Below, piece by piece: positions 49,755 through 57,967 of a stretch of DNA of 64,000 nt (position 1 is its first letter; the number at the start of each line of letters is the position of its first letter). A program made the translations under genes and the position numbers. Source of the stretch: RU20A sp042610495. Its GTDB lineage: Bacteria; Pseudomonadota; Alphaproteobacteria; Rhizobiales; Rhizobiaceae. The notes beneath the pieces were generated by a model that worked only from the letters and a program-made list of their open reading frames with translations, was not told where the DNA came from and did no database searches. The DNA is taken from positions 248,001 through 312,000 of the forward strand of contig NZ_JBHGAP010000001.1 of NCBI RefSeq assembly GCF_042610495.1, given 5' to 3'.

Positions 49755-50855
49755 ATGTCCGTTCGTCGACTTGCCGATGAGAGCGTCCAGCCGCAAAGCT
49801 TCGCCTTTTCGGCCGAGAATGCGGCCTGGGCCGAAGCGACCATCCGGAAATATCCGGAAGGCCGCCAGCAATCTGCCGTCATCCCGCTTCTGATGCGGGC
49901 GCAGGAACAGGATGGCTGGGTCACCAAGGCCGCCATCGAGTCCGTCGCAAAGATGCTGGATATGCCCTATATCCGCGTTCTCGAAGTGGCGACCTTCTAT
50001 ACCCAGTTCCAGCTGAAGCCGGTCGGCAGGCACGCCCATATCCAGGTCTGCGGCACCACGCCCTGCATGCTGCGCGGCGCGGAAGATCTGATCAAGATCT
50101 GCAAGAAAAAGATCCATGCCGAGCCTTTCCACCTCAACGAAACGGGCACGCTGTCGTGGGAAGAGGTGGAATGTCAGGGCGCCTGCGTGAACGCACCGAT
50201 GGTGATGATCTTCAAGGACGCCTATGAGGATCTGACGGTTCCGCAGTTCGAATACATTATCGACCGCTTTGAAAACGGCCGCGGCGCAGACATCAAGCCG
50301 GGCCCGCAGATCGATCGCATCTTCTCCGCCCCCGTCGGCGGCCTGACCTCGCTGACGGAGGCTGATGCCCCCGCCAAAGCCGAGGCGGGCACGGCGGCCG
50401 GCAATTCCGAGCCGGCACCGTCGGCAGAAAATGCCGCCAAGCCGAAGACGGATGCCGAGGAAGCCGATCCGACGGTCAAGACGCCGCTGACGGCAAAGGC
50501 AGAAAGCGCCGAAAACGCGAAGACTCCGGTCGAGCCGGCCGAGGTCAACCATGCGACCGTCAAGCCGTCGCTCGACGACGCGGCCCGCCCGGCCGGCATC
50601 GAGCGGCCGGCAACGGTTGACGATCTGCAACTGATCTCGGGCGTCGGTCCGAAGATCGAGCAGACCCTGCACGACCTCGGCATCTTCACCTACGCGCAGA
50701 TCGCGAAGTGGACGAAGGCCGAGAGCGAATGGGTGGACGGCTATCTGAATTTCAAGGGACGCATCGAGCGCGACGACTGGATCCGCCAGGCGGATGCTCT
50801 CGCAACGGGCGGCGAAGCCGAGTACATCAGGGTCTTCGGAAAGAAGCCGCGGTAA
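49755..50855 (+). CDS. nuoE: NADH-quinone oxidoreductase subunit E with C-terminal extension
   Basis: A 366-residue 24-kDa-type subunit. The thioredoxin-like [2Fe-2S] domain fills about residues 20-180, with ligands C99, C104, C140 and C144 (QVCGTTPCM, VECQGAC). Most bacterial NuoE proteins end near 170-200. Here an acidic Ala/Pro/Glu-rich linker (about 200-285) leads to a helix-hairpin-helix-like domain (289-349). That domain aligns without gaps to the end of the protein encoded after nuoF. The extension's function is unknown. Confidence 0.95.
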   Translation: MSVRRLADESVQPQSFAFSAENAAWAEATIRKYPEGRQQSAVIPLLMRAQEQDGWVTKAAIESVAKMLDMPYIRVLEVATFYTQFQLKPVGRHAHIQVCGTTPCMLRGAEDLIKICKKKIHAEPFHLNETGTLSWEEVECQGACVNAPMVMIFKDAYEDLTVPQFEYIIDRFENGRGADIKPGPQIDRIFSAPVGGLTSLTEADAPAKAEAGTAAGNSEPAPSAENAAKPKTDAEEADPTVKTPLTAKAESAENAKTPVEPAEVNHATVKPSLDDAARPAGIERPATVDDLQLISGVGPKIEQTLHDLGIFTYAQIAKWTKAESEWVDGYLNFKGRIERDDWIRQADALATGGEAEYIRVFGKKPR

Positions 50856-50866
50856 AGAGGTGAATC

Positions 50867-52171
50867 ATGCTTAAGGATCAGGATCGCGTCTTCACCAATA
50901 TCTACGGCCTCAAGGACAAGTCCCTGAAGGGCGCCATGGCGCGTGGCCATTGGGACGGCACCAAGGAAATCCTCGAAAAGGGTCGTGACTGGATCGTCAA
51001 CGAGATGAAGGCGTCGGGCCTGCGCGGCCGCGGCGGCGCCGGCTTCCCGACCGGGCTCAAGTGGTCCTTCATGCCGAAGGAATCCGACGGTCGCCCGCAC
51101 TACCTCGTCGTCAATGCCGACGAATCGGAGCCCGGCACCTGCAAGGACCGCGAAATCATGCGCCACGATCCGCATACGCTGATCGAAGGCTGCGTGATCG
51201 CGAGCTTCGCCATGGGCGCACATACCGCCTACATCTATGTGCGCGGCGAGTTCATGCGCGAGCGTGAGGCACTGCAGGCGGCGATCGACGAGTGCTACGA
51301 TTACGGCCTGCTGGGCAAGAACAACAAGCTCGGCTACGACATCGACATCTTCGTGCATCACGGCGCCGGCGCCTATATCTGTGGCGAAGAGACCGCGCTG
51401 CTCGAAAGCCTCGAGGGCAAGAAGGGCCAGCCGCGCCTCAAGCCGCCGTTCCCGGCCAATATGGGTCTTTATGGTTGCCCGACCACGGTCAACAACGTCG
51501 AGTCGATCGCCGTTGCCCCGACCATCCTGCGTCGCGGCGCGGCTTGGTACACGTCCTTCGGCCGCCAGAACAACCATGGCACCAAGCTCTTCTCGGTCTC
51601 CGGCCACGTCAACCGGCCCTGCACCGTCGAAGAAGCCATGTCGATCACCTTCGAAGAGCTGATCGAGCGTCACTGCGGCGGCATTCGCGGCGGCTGGGAT
51701 AACCTGCTCGCCGTTATCCCGGGCGGCTCGTCGGTTCCCTGCGTGCCCGGCGCGCAGATGAAGGACGCGATCATGGACTACGACGGTCTGCGCGCGTTGG
51801 GCTCCGGCCTCGGCACCGCCGCCGTCATCGTCATGGACAAGTCGACCGATATCATCAAGGCCATCTGGCGGCTCTCGGCCTTCTACAAGCATGAGAGCTG
51901 TGGTCAGTGCACGCCCTGCCGCGAAGGCACGGGCTGGATGATGCGCGTCATGGAACGCATGGTTCAGGGCCGCGCCCAGAAGCGCGAGATCGACATGCTC
52001 TTCGACGTGACGAAGCAGATCGAAGGGCACACGATCTGTGCGCTGGGCGATGCGGCCGCCTGGCCGATCCAGGGCCTGATCAAGCATTTCCGCCCGGAGA
52101 TGGAAAACCGGATCGACGAATACACCCGCAACGCCACGCCGCATGGCGCGGTGCTGGAGGCAGCGGAGTAA
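50867..52171 (+). CDS. nuoF: NADH-quinone oxidoreductase subunit F
   Basis: A 434-residue NADH-binding 51-kDa subunit. GLRGRGGAGFPTGLKWSFMP binds FMN/NADH, and GAGAYICGEETALLESLEG follows. The [4Fe-4S] N3 cluster cysteines are in ESCGQCTPCREG and HTICALGD. It accepts electrons from NADH and passes them to NuoE and NuoG. Its start is 11 bases after nuoE. Confidence 0.97.
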   Translation: MLKDQDRVFTNIYGLKDKSLKGAMARGHWDGTKEILEKGRDWIVNEMKASGLRGRGGAGFPTGLKWSFMPKESDGRPHYLVVNADESEPGTCKDREIMRHDPHTLIEGCVIASFAMGAHTAYIYVRGEFMREREALQAAIDECYDYGLLGKNNKLGYDIDIFVHHGAGAYICGEETALLESLEGKKGQPRLKPPFPANMGLYGCPTTVNNVESIAVAPTILRRGAAWYTSFGRQNNHGTKLFSVSGHVNRPCTVEEAMSITFEELIERHCGGIRGGWDNLLAVIPGGSSVPCVPGAQMKDAIMDYDGLRALGSGLGTAAVIVMDKSTDIIKAIWRLSAFYKHESCGQCTPCREGTGWMMRVMERMVQGRAQKREIDMLFDVTKQIEGHTICALGDAAAWPIQGLIKHFRPEMENRIDEYTRNATPHGAVLEAAE

Positions 52172-52175
52172 GCCG

Positions 52176-53066
52176 ATGACGAAAGCCGGTGCACGTGGCG
52201 CAGAGGACAAGGACGCTGATAAGGGCGCCGGTTCCACCGCCCGTCCGGCTTTCGCGGCAGGTGAGGGGAGCGCCGATCTCGCATCGGTCAAGATCCCGCC
52301 GCTGATGACGCATCCGACCGCCGCCATGGCCGCGGCAACGGCCATCGGTCTCGGCATCGCCAGCCAGTGGGCCGGTGTTATGGCCGGGATGCTGCAAGGT
52401 GTTGCGGCGTCGATGGAAAAGACGGCAGCCCAGCAGGCGGAGGCGCTTGCCGCCGCCGGGATCGAGAAGGCCGAGGCTGCAGCGCCGGTCAAGGCGGACA
52501 AGGCGGAAAAGGCGGCTTCGACCGTCGCGGCCGATGGCAAAACGCCACCGACTGAAAGCGTCCGGAAGAAAGATCCGGCAGCCGCGCCGGTTTCGGTGAC
52601 CAAGGCTGCCGGCGTTGGCAACGGGACGGCCGCGGTGGCTGCAAAGCCTGTCGCGGCGGCAAAGCCTCGACCGGCGGCACGGTCAAGCGGCGCGAAGGAT
52701 GCCGCAACGCCGCAGGCGCCAGTCGCGGCAGCAAAACAAACGGCCGGGATCGCAGCCAAGGGCGCGGCCGGCGAGAAGAAAAAGGCGGTTGCGCCGGCTG
52801 TTGCTGCCGCGCAGCCGCAGCGCAAGGCAGCCGCAAAGGCGCCGAAGGCAAAGACCGCGGACGGACCGGATGATCTGAAGAAGATCGCCGGCATCGGTCC
52901 ACGGGTGGAGCAGGAGCTGCTCGCCAAGGGCGTGACACGGATCGCCGTGATCGCCGGCTGGTCGGCGGAGGAGGCCGAGCGGATTGATGCGGAGCTTGGG
53001 CTTTCGGGCCGCGTGCTGCGCGATGACTGGATTGGAAAGGCCAGGGCGATCGTCGCCGGGGCCTGA
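52176..53066 (+). CDS. Ala/Lys-rich protein with NuoE-like C-terminal domain
   Basis: A 296-residue protein not among the standard complex I subunits. Residues about 45-90 form an alanine-rich amphipathic or membrane-associated helix (HPTAAMAAATAIGLGIASQW). A low-complexity Ala/Lys/Pro linker fills about 90-230. The C-terminal domain (232-292: DDLKKIAGIGPRVEQELLAKG ... RDDWIGKARAI) is helix-hairpin-helix-like. By hand it matches NuoE 289-349 at 28 of 61 positions without gaps. Its start is 4 bases after the nuoF stop. A lasting place in the operon suggests a link to complex I, but the role is unknown. Confidence 0.75.
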   Translation: MTKAGARGAEDKDADKGAGSTARPAFAAGEGSADLASVKIPPLMTHPTAAMAAATAIGLGIASQWAGVMAGMLQGVAASMEKTAAQQAEALAAAGIEKAEAAAPVKADKAEKAASTVAADGKTPPTESVRKKDPAAAPVSVTKAAGVGNGTAAVAAKPVAAAKPRPAARSSGAKDAATPQAPVAAAKQTAGIAAKGAAGEKKKAVAPAVAAAQPQRKAAAKAPKAKTADGPDDLKKIAGIGPRVEQELLAKGVTRIAVIAGWSAEEAERIDAELGLSGRVLRDDWIGKARAIVAGA

Positions 53067-53165
53067 TCGGGCCGGAGCCGAAAGGCACCGGACGGGTAGG
53101 GCCGGAAGGCCCAAGGAATGACTGCCGGATGCTATCCGGTTCGAAACACAGGATTGAGTGCGAAG

Positions 53166-55241
53166 ATGGCAAAGCTCAAAGTCGACGGTAAAGAGATCGA
53201 GGTTCCGGATCACTTCACGCTGCTGCAGGCATGCGAGGAAGCCGGCGCCGAGGTGCCGCGCTTCTGCTTCCATGAGCGGCTGTCGGTCGCCGGCAACTGC
53301 CGCATGTGTCTGATCGAGGTGAAGGGCGGCCCGCCGAAGCCGGCGGCATCCTGCGCCATGGGCGTGCGCGACCTGCGCCCCGGCCCGAATGGCGAGGCGC
53401 CGGAAGTCTTCACGACCACGCCGATGGTCAAGAAGGCGCGCGAAGGCGTGATGGAATTCCTGCTGATCAACCACCCGCTCGACTGCCCGATCTGCGACCA
53501 GGGCGGTGAATGCGACCTGCAGGACCAGGCCATGGCATTCGGTATCGATTCGACGCGCTATCGTGAGAACAAGCGCGCCGTCGAGGACAAGTATATCGGC
53601 CCGCTCGTCAAGACGGTCATGAACCGCTGCATTCACTGCACGCGCTGTGTCCGCTTCACGACCGAGGTCGCCGGCATCGCAGAACTCGGCCTCATCGGCC
53701 GCGGCGAGGATGCCGAAATCACCACCTACCTCGAGCAGGCCATGACCTCGGAGCTTCAGGGCAACGTCGTGGATCTCTGCCCGGTCGGCGCCCTGACCTC
53801 CAAGCCCTACGCCTTCCACGCCCGTCCGTGGGAGCTCGGCAAGACCGAATCGATCGACGTTATGGATGCGCTGGGCTCGGCGATCCGCGTCGATACCCGC
53901 GGCCGCGAAGTGATGCGCATCATGCCGCGCGTCAACGAGGAGATCAACGAAGAGTGGATTTCCGACAAGACCCGCTTCATCTGGGACGGCCTGAAGACGC
54001 AGCGTCTCGACCGCCCCTATGTGAAGAAGGACGGCCGCCTGCAGCCCGCGAGCTGGGGTGAGGCCTTTGCCGCCGTCAAGGCTGCGGTCGCGTCGGCCGG
54101 CACGTCCATCGGCGCCATCTCCGGAGATCTGGCCTCCGTCGAGGAACAGTATGCGCTGAAGGCCCTGATTGCCTCGCTCGGCTCCACAGATATCGATTGC
54201 CGCCAGGATGGCGTTGCGCTCGATCCGTCTCTCGGCCGCGCCTCCTACATCTTCAACCCGACGATCTCTGGCATCGAAAGCGCGGATGCGCTGCTGATCA
54301 TCGGCGCAAACCCGCGCTATGAGGCGGCCGTTCTCAACGCCCGCATCCGCAAGCGCTACCGTCTCGGCAATTTCCCGATCGGCGTGATCGGCGAAGGCGG
54401 CGAGCTGCGCTACCCCTATGATTATCTCGGCGCCGGCACTGATACGCTGAACGACCTCGTCGCCGGTTCGCTCGGCTTCCATGGTGTTCTCACCAATGCC
54501 AAGCGCCCGATGATCATCGTGGGGCAGGGGGCTCTCACCGGTAACGGCGGCGCAGCGGTTCTCGCGGCGGCGGCGAAGCTTGCTCAGGCCGTTGGTGCCG
54601 TCACCGACGAATGGAACGGCTTTGCGGTCCTGCACACGGCGGCCTCCCGCGTCGGCGGTCTCGACATCGGCTTCGTGCCCGGCACGGCCGGCAAGACGGC
54701 GGTCGACATCGTCGCCGGATCGTCTGTCCTCTTCCTCCTCGGCGCCGACGAAATCGATCTCTCGGCACGCAAGGGCTTCACCGTCTATATCGGCTCGCAT
54801 GGCGATGCCGGTGCCCATTTCGCCGACGTCATCCTGCCGGGCGCCGCCTATACCGAAAAGTCCGGCACCTGGGTCAATACGGAAGGCCGGGTCCAGCAGG
54901 GCAACCGCGCCGGCTTCGCGCCGGGCGAAGCGCGCGAGGACTGGGCGATCCTGCGTGCACTCTCCGACGTGCTGGGCAAGCGCCTGCCGTTTGATTCGCT
55001 GGCGCAACTGCGCTCGAAGATGGTCGCTGACTTCCCGCATCTGGGCGAGATCGACGCGATTGCGCCTGCCGATGCTGGCCAGATTGCTGCACTTGCACAA
55101 AAAGCCGGTGACATGGGCAAATCCGTGTTTGCGTCGCCGGTCAAAGACTTCTATTTGACGAACCCGATAGCCCGCGCCTCTGCCGTCATGGCCGAGTGCT
55201 CGGCTCTGGCGCGCAACAACTTCAAGGCTGCGGCCGAATAG
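53166..55241 (+). CDS. nuoG: NADH-quinone oxidoreductase subunit G
   Basis: A 691-residue 75-kDa subunit. The N-terminal [2Fe-2S] domain has CFHERLSVAGNCRMCLIEV. The HxxxC segment is HPLDCPICDQGGECDLQD, and the [4Fe-4S] set is RCIHCTRCVRF with DLCPVGALTSK. A molybdopterin-oxidoreductase-like domain without cofactor follows. ATG 53166 begins the MAKLKVDGKEIEVPDHFTLLQA N-terminus; the upstream frame is non-conserved. Confidence 0.97.
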   Translation: MAKLKVDGKEIEVPDHFTLLQACEEAGAEVPRFCFHERLSVAGNCRMCLIEVKGGPPKPAASCAMGVRDLRPGPNGEAPEVFTTTPMVKKAREGVMEFLLINHPLDCPICDQGGECDLQDQAMAFGIDSTRYRENKRAVEDKYIGPLVKTVMNRCIHCTRCVRFTTEVAGIAELGLIGRGEDAEITTYLEQAMTSELQGNVVDLCPVGALTSKPYAFHARPWELGKTESIDVMDALGSAIRVDTRGREVMRIMPRVNEEINEEWISDKTRFIWDGLKTQRLDRPYVKKDGRLQPASWGEAFAAVKAAVASAGTSIGAISGDLASVEEQYALKALIASLGSTDIDCRQDGVALDPSLGRASYIFNPTISGIESADALLIIGANPRYEAAVLNARIRKRYRLGNFPIGVIGEGGELRYPYDYLGAGTDTLNDLVAGSLGFHGVLTNAKRPMIIVGQGALTGNGGAAVLAAAAKLAQAVGAVTDEWNGFAVLHTAASRVGGLDIGFVPGTAGKTAVDIVAGSSVLFLLGADEIDLSARKGFTVYIGSHGDAGAHFADVILPGAAYTEKSGTWVNTEGRVQQGNRAGFAPGEAREDWAILRALSDVLGKRLPFDSLAQLRSKMVADFPHLGEIDAIAPADAGQIAALAQKAGDMGKSVFASPVKDFYLTNPIARASAVMAECSALARNNFKAAAE

Positions 55242-55260
55242 GCTCGGGGGACCGATAAAG

Positions 55261-56304
55261 ATGGACTCTTTCGTTTCGACCTATGTCTGGCCGGCGGCCA
55301 TCATGATCGGGCAGACGCTGCTTCTGCTCGTCGCGCTGCTCGTCTTCATCGCCTATATTCTTCTGGCAGACCGCAAGATCTGGGCCGCCGTGCAGCTGCG
55401 CCGCGGACCGAATGTGGTGGGCCCCTGGGGACTTTTCCAGTCCTTCGCCGATCTTTTGAAGTTCGTCTTCAAGGAGCCGGTCATCCCGGCGGGCGCCAAC
55501 AAGGTGATCTTCCTTCTGGCGCCGCTCGTCTCCGTGACGCTGGCGCTCGCCACCTGGGCGGTCGTGCCGCTCAACAATGGCTGGGTGATCGCCAACATCA
55601 ACATCGGCATCCTCTACATTTTCGCGATCTCCTCGCTCGAAGTGTACGGCATCATCATGGGCGGCTGGGCTTCGAACTCGAAGTATCCCTTCCTCGGTGC
55701 GCTGCGCTCCGCCGCGCAGATGGTGTCCTACGAAGTCTCGATCGGCTTCGTGATCGTGACCGTGCTGCTCTGCGTCGGTTCGCTGAACCTCACCGACATC
55801 GTCAATGCGCAGCATGACGGCATCGGCACGCGTCTCGGCCTGCCGCCGTCCTTCCTCGACTGGCACTGGCTGGCGCTGTTCCCGATGTTCGTGATCTTCT
55901 TCATCTCGGCGCTCGCCGAGACGAACCGCCCGCCCTTCGACCTTCCGGAAGCCGAATCCGAACTCGTCGCCGGCTTCATGGTGGAATACGGCTCCACGCC
56001 GTACATGATGTTCATGCTCGGCGAATATGCCGCCATCTGCCTGATGTGCGCGCTGACCACGATCCTCTTCCTCGGAGGCTGGCTGCCGCCGGTGGACGTG
56101 TGGTTCCTCAACTGGGTGCCGGGCATCATCTGGTTCGTGCTGAAGGCCTCGATGGTGTTCTTCATGTTCGCCATGGTGAAGGCCTTCGTGCCGCGCTACC
56201 GCTACGACCAGCTGATGCGGCTGGGCTGGAAGGTTTTCCTGCCGATTTCGCTGGCGATGGTCGTCATCACCGCCTTCGTTCTGAAATTCACGGGCATGGC
56301 GTAA
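55261..56304 (+). CDS. nuoH: NADH-quinone oxidoreductase subunit H
   Basis: A 347-residue membrane subunit with about eight helices that joins the quinone site to the proton channels. ADRKIWAAVQLRRGPNVVGPWGLFQSFADLLKFVFKEP is the family signature; NRPPFDLPEAESELVAGF is the second. It lies 19 bases after nuoG. Confidence 0.97.
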   Translation: MDSFVSTYVWPAAIMIGQTLLLLVALLVFIAYILLADRKIWAAVQLRRGPNVVGPWGLFQSFADLLKFVFKEPVIPAGANKVIFLLAPLVSVTLALATWAVVPLNNGWVIANINIGILYIFAISSLEVYGIIMGGWASNSKYPFLGALRSAAQMVSYEVSIGFVIVTVLLCVGSLNLTDIVNAQHDGIGTRLGLPPSFLDWHWLALFPMFVIFFISALAETNRPPFDLPEAESELVAGFMVEYGSTPYMMFMLGEYAAICLMCALTTILFLGGWLPPVDVWFLNWVPGIIWFVLKASMVFFMFAMVKAFVPRYRYDQLMRLGWKVFLPISLAMVVITAFVLKFTGMA

Positions 56305-56365
56305 GGCGCGGATCTTCCGCGCCTCACCACCCGGCCGGCTTGTCCGGCAAAACTGGAGAATGCAG

Positions 56366-56857
56366 ATGGCAAGTCTTTCCCAGGCCGTCGGATCGCTGTT
56401 CCTGAAGGAATTCGTCGGGGCCTTCTTCCTGTCGATGCGCTATTTCTTCAAGCCGAAGGCGACGGTGAACTATCCCTTCGAAAAGGGCCCGGTCTCCCCG
56501 CGCTTCCGCGGCGAGCATGCGCTGCGCCGTTATCCGAACGGCGAGGAACGCTGCATCGCCTGCAAGCTGTGCGAGGCCATCTGTCCCGCCCAGGCCATCA
56601 CCATCGAGGCCGGCCCGCGCCGCAACGATGGCACCCGCCGCACGGTGCGTTACGACATCGACATGGTAAAGTGCATCTATTGCGGCTTCTGCCAGGAAGC
56701 CTGCCCGGTCGATGCCATCGTCGAGGGCCCGAACTTCGAATTCGCCACCGAGACCCGCGAAGAGCTGTACTACGACAAGGACAAGCTGCTTTCGAACGGT
56801 GATCGCTGGGAGCGGGAAATCGCCCGCAACATCGCAATCGACTCGCCCTACCGCTGA
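56366..56857 (+). CDS. nuoI: NADH-quinone oxidoreductase subunit I
   Basis: A 163-residue subunit with two [4Fe-4S] ferredoxin motifs, CIACKLCEAICP and CIYCGFCQEACP, carrying clusters N6a and N6b. ATG 56366 has GGAG at 8 bases; ATG 56360 is two codons earlier and less well spaced. Confidence 0.97.
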   Translation: MASLSQAVGSLFLKEFVGAFFLSMRYFFKPKATVNYPFEKGPVSPRFRGEHALRRYPNGEERCIACKLCEAICPAQAITIEAGPRRNDGTRRTVRYDIDMVKCIYCGFCQEACPVDAIVEGPNFEFATETREELYYDKDKLLSNGDRWEREIARNIAIDSPYR

Positions 56858-57012
56858 GCAGGCGGGGGCATGTGACATTCCCGTTCCGCCGGTTGATGGA
56901 AATCGGCGGACGTTCGTGACGAGAGGGGTTGGCCAGCGGCATCGCAGGCAGGCTCCGCAATGGGGCGGATCCGTTTGGGATCTGCGCCGGGGAAGACGAA
57001 AAGGCACCGACC

Positions 57013-57627
57013 ATGGGTCTGCAGACTCTATTCTTCTATCTCTTCGCCTTCGTCGCTGTGGCGTCGGCCTTCATGGTGATCTCGGCCAGGAACCCGGTCT
57101 ATTCGGTCCTGTTCCTGATCCTCACCTTCTTCAATGCGGCCGGTCTCTTCCTGCTGACCGGCGCCGAATTCCTCGCGCTCATCCTGCTCGTGGTCTATGT
57201 CGGCGCCGTCGCGGTTCTCTTCCTCTTCGTGGTCATGATGCTCGACGTCGATTTCGCCGAATTGAGGGCAGGGGTCATGGAATACGCCCCGGTCGGTTTC
57301 CTCGTCGGCATCGTGCTGGCAGCGGAGCTGATCATCGTGGTAGCGGGTTCGGTCTTCTCGCCCGAGATCGCCAAGACCGTCTCCATGCCCATCCCGCCGC
57401 TCTCTGAGCGCCAGAACACGCAGGCGCTCGGCGACGTGCTCTACACCCACTACGTCTACTTCTTCCAGATCGCCGGCCTGGTGCTGTTGGTGGCCATGAT
57501 CGGCGCCATCGTGCTGACGCTGCGTCACCGCCAGAACATCAAGCGGCAGAACATTGCCGAACAGGTCGCGCGCACGCCTGCCACCGCCGTCGAGGTGGTG
57601 AAGGTCAAGCCCGGTCAGGGCGTCTGA
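57013..57627 (+). CDS. nuoJ: NADH-quinone oxidoreductase subunit J
   Basis: A 204-residue membrane subunit with five helices. NPVYSVLFLILTFFNAAGLFLLTGAEFLALILLVVYVGAVAVLFLFVVMML is the conserved block. It starts at MGLQTLFFY (57013) after a 155-base gap from nuoI; that gap has no gene and no terminator. Confidence 0.95.
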   Translation: MGLQTLFFYLFAFVAVASAFMVISARNPVYSVLFLILTFFNAAGLFLLTGAEFLALILLVVYVGAVAVLFLFVVMMLDVDFAELRAGVMEYAPVGFLVGIVLAAELIIVVAGSVFSPEIAKTVSMPIPPLSERQNTQALGDVLYTHYVYFFQIAGLVLLVAMIGAIVLTLRHRQNIKRQNIAEQVARTPATAVEVVKVKPGQGV

Positions 57628-57652
57628 GGCGCGGACACAAGGAAACAGGCAC

Positions 57653-57961
57653 ATGGAAATCGGTATCGGCCACTATCTCACCGTCAGCGCCATCCTCTTC
57701 GTCTTCGGCGTGTTCGGCATCTTCATCAACCGCAAGAACGTCATCGTCATCCTGATGTCGGTGGAACTGATCCTGCTTGCGGTCAACATCAACATGGTGG
57801 CCTTCTCGGCCTTCCTCAACGACATCACCGGCCAGGTCTTCGCTCTGTTCATCCTGACCGTCGCGGCCGCCGAAGCGGCCATCGGACTTGCAATTCTCGT
57901 CGTCTTCTATCGCAACCGCGGCTCCATCGCGGTCGAAGACGTCAACATGATGAAGGGCTGA
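57653..57961 (+). CDS. nuoK: NADH-quinone oxidoreductase subunit K
   Basis: A 102-residue, three-helix membrane subunit of the MrpC/NuoK family. It has the functional glutamates in VELILLAVNINMVAF and AAEAAIGLAILVVFYRNRG. It lies between nuoJ and nuoL with gaps under 30 bases. Confidence 0.96.
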   Translation: MEIGIGHYLTVSAILFVFGVFGIFINRKNVIVILMSVELILLAVNINMVAFSAFLNDITGQVFALFILTVAAAEAAIGLAILVVFYRNRGSIAVEDVNMMKG

Positions 57962-57967
57962 CGGCTC

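Noticed and set aside
52600..52860. Tandem DNA repeat in the gene after nuoF
   Set aside because: The segment encodes a low-complexity Ala/Lys/Pro linker, but the DNA has no regular repeat unit.
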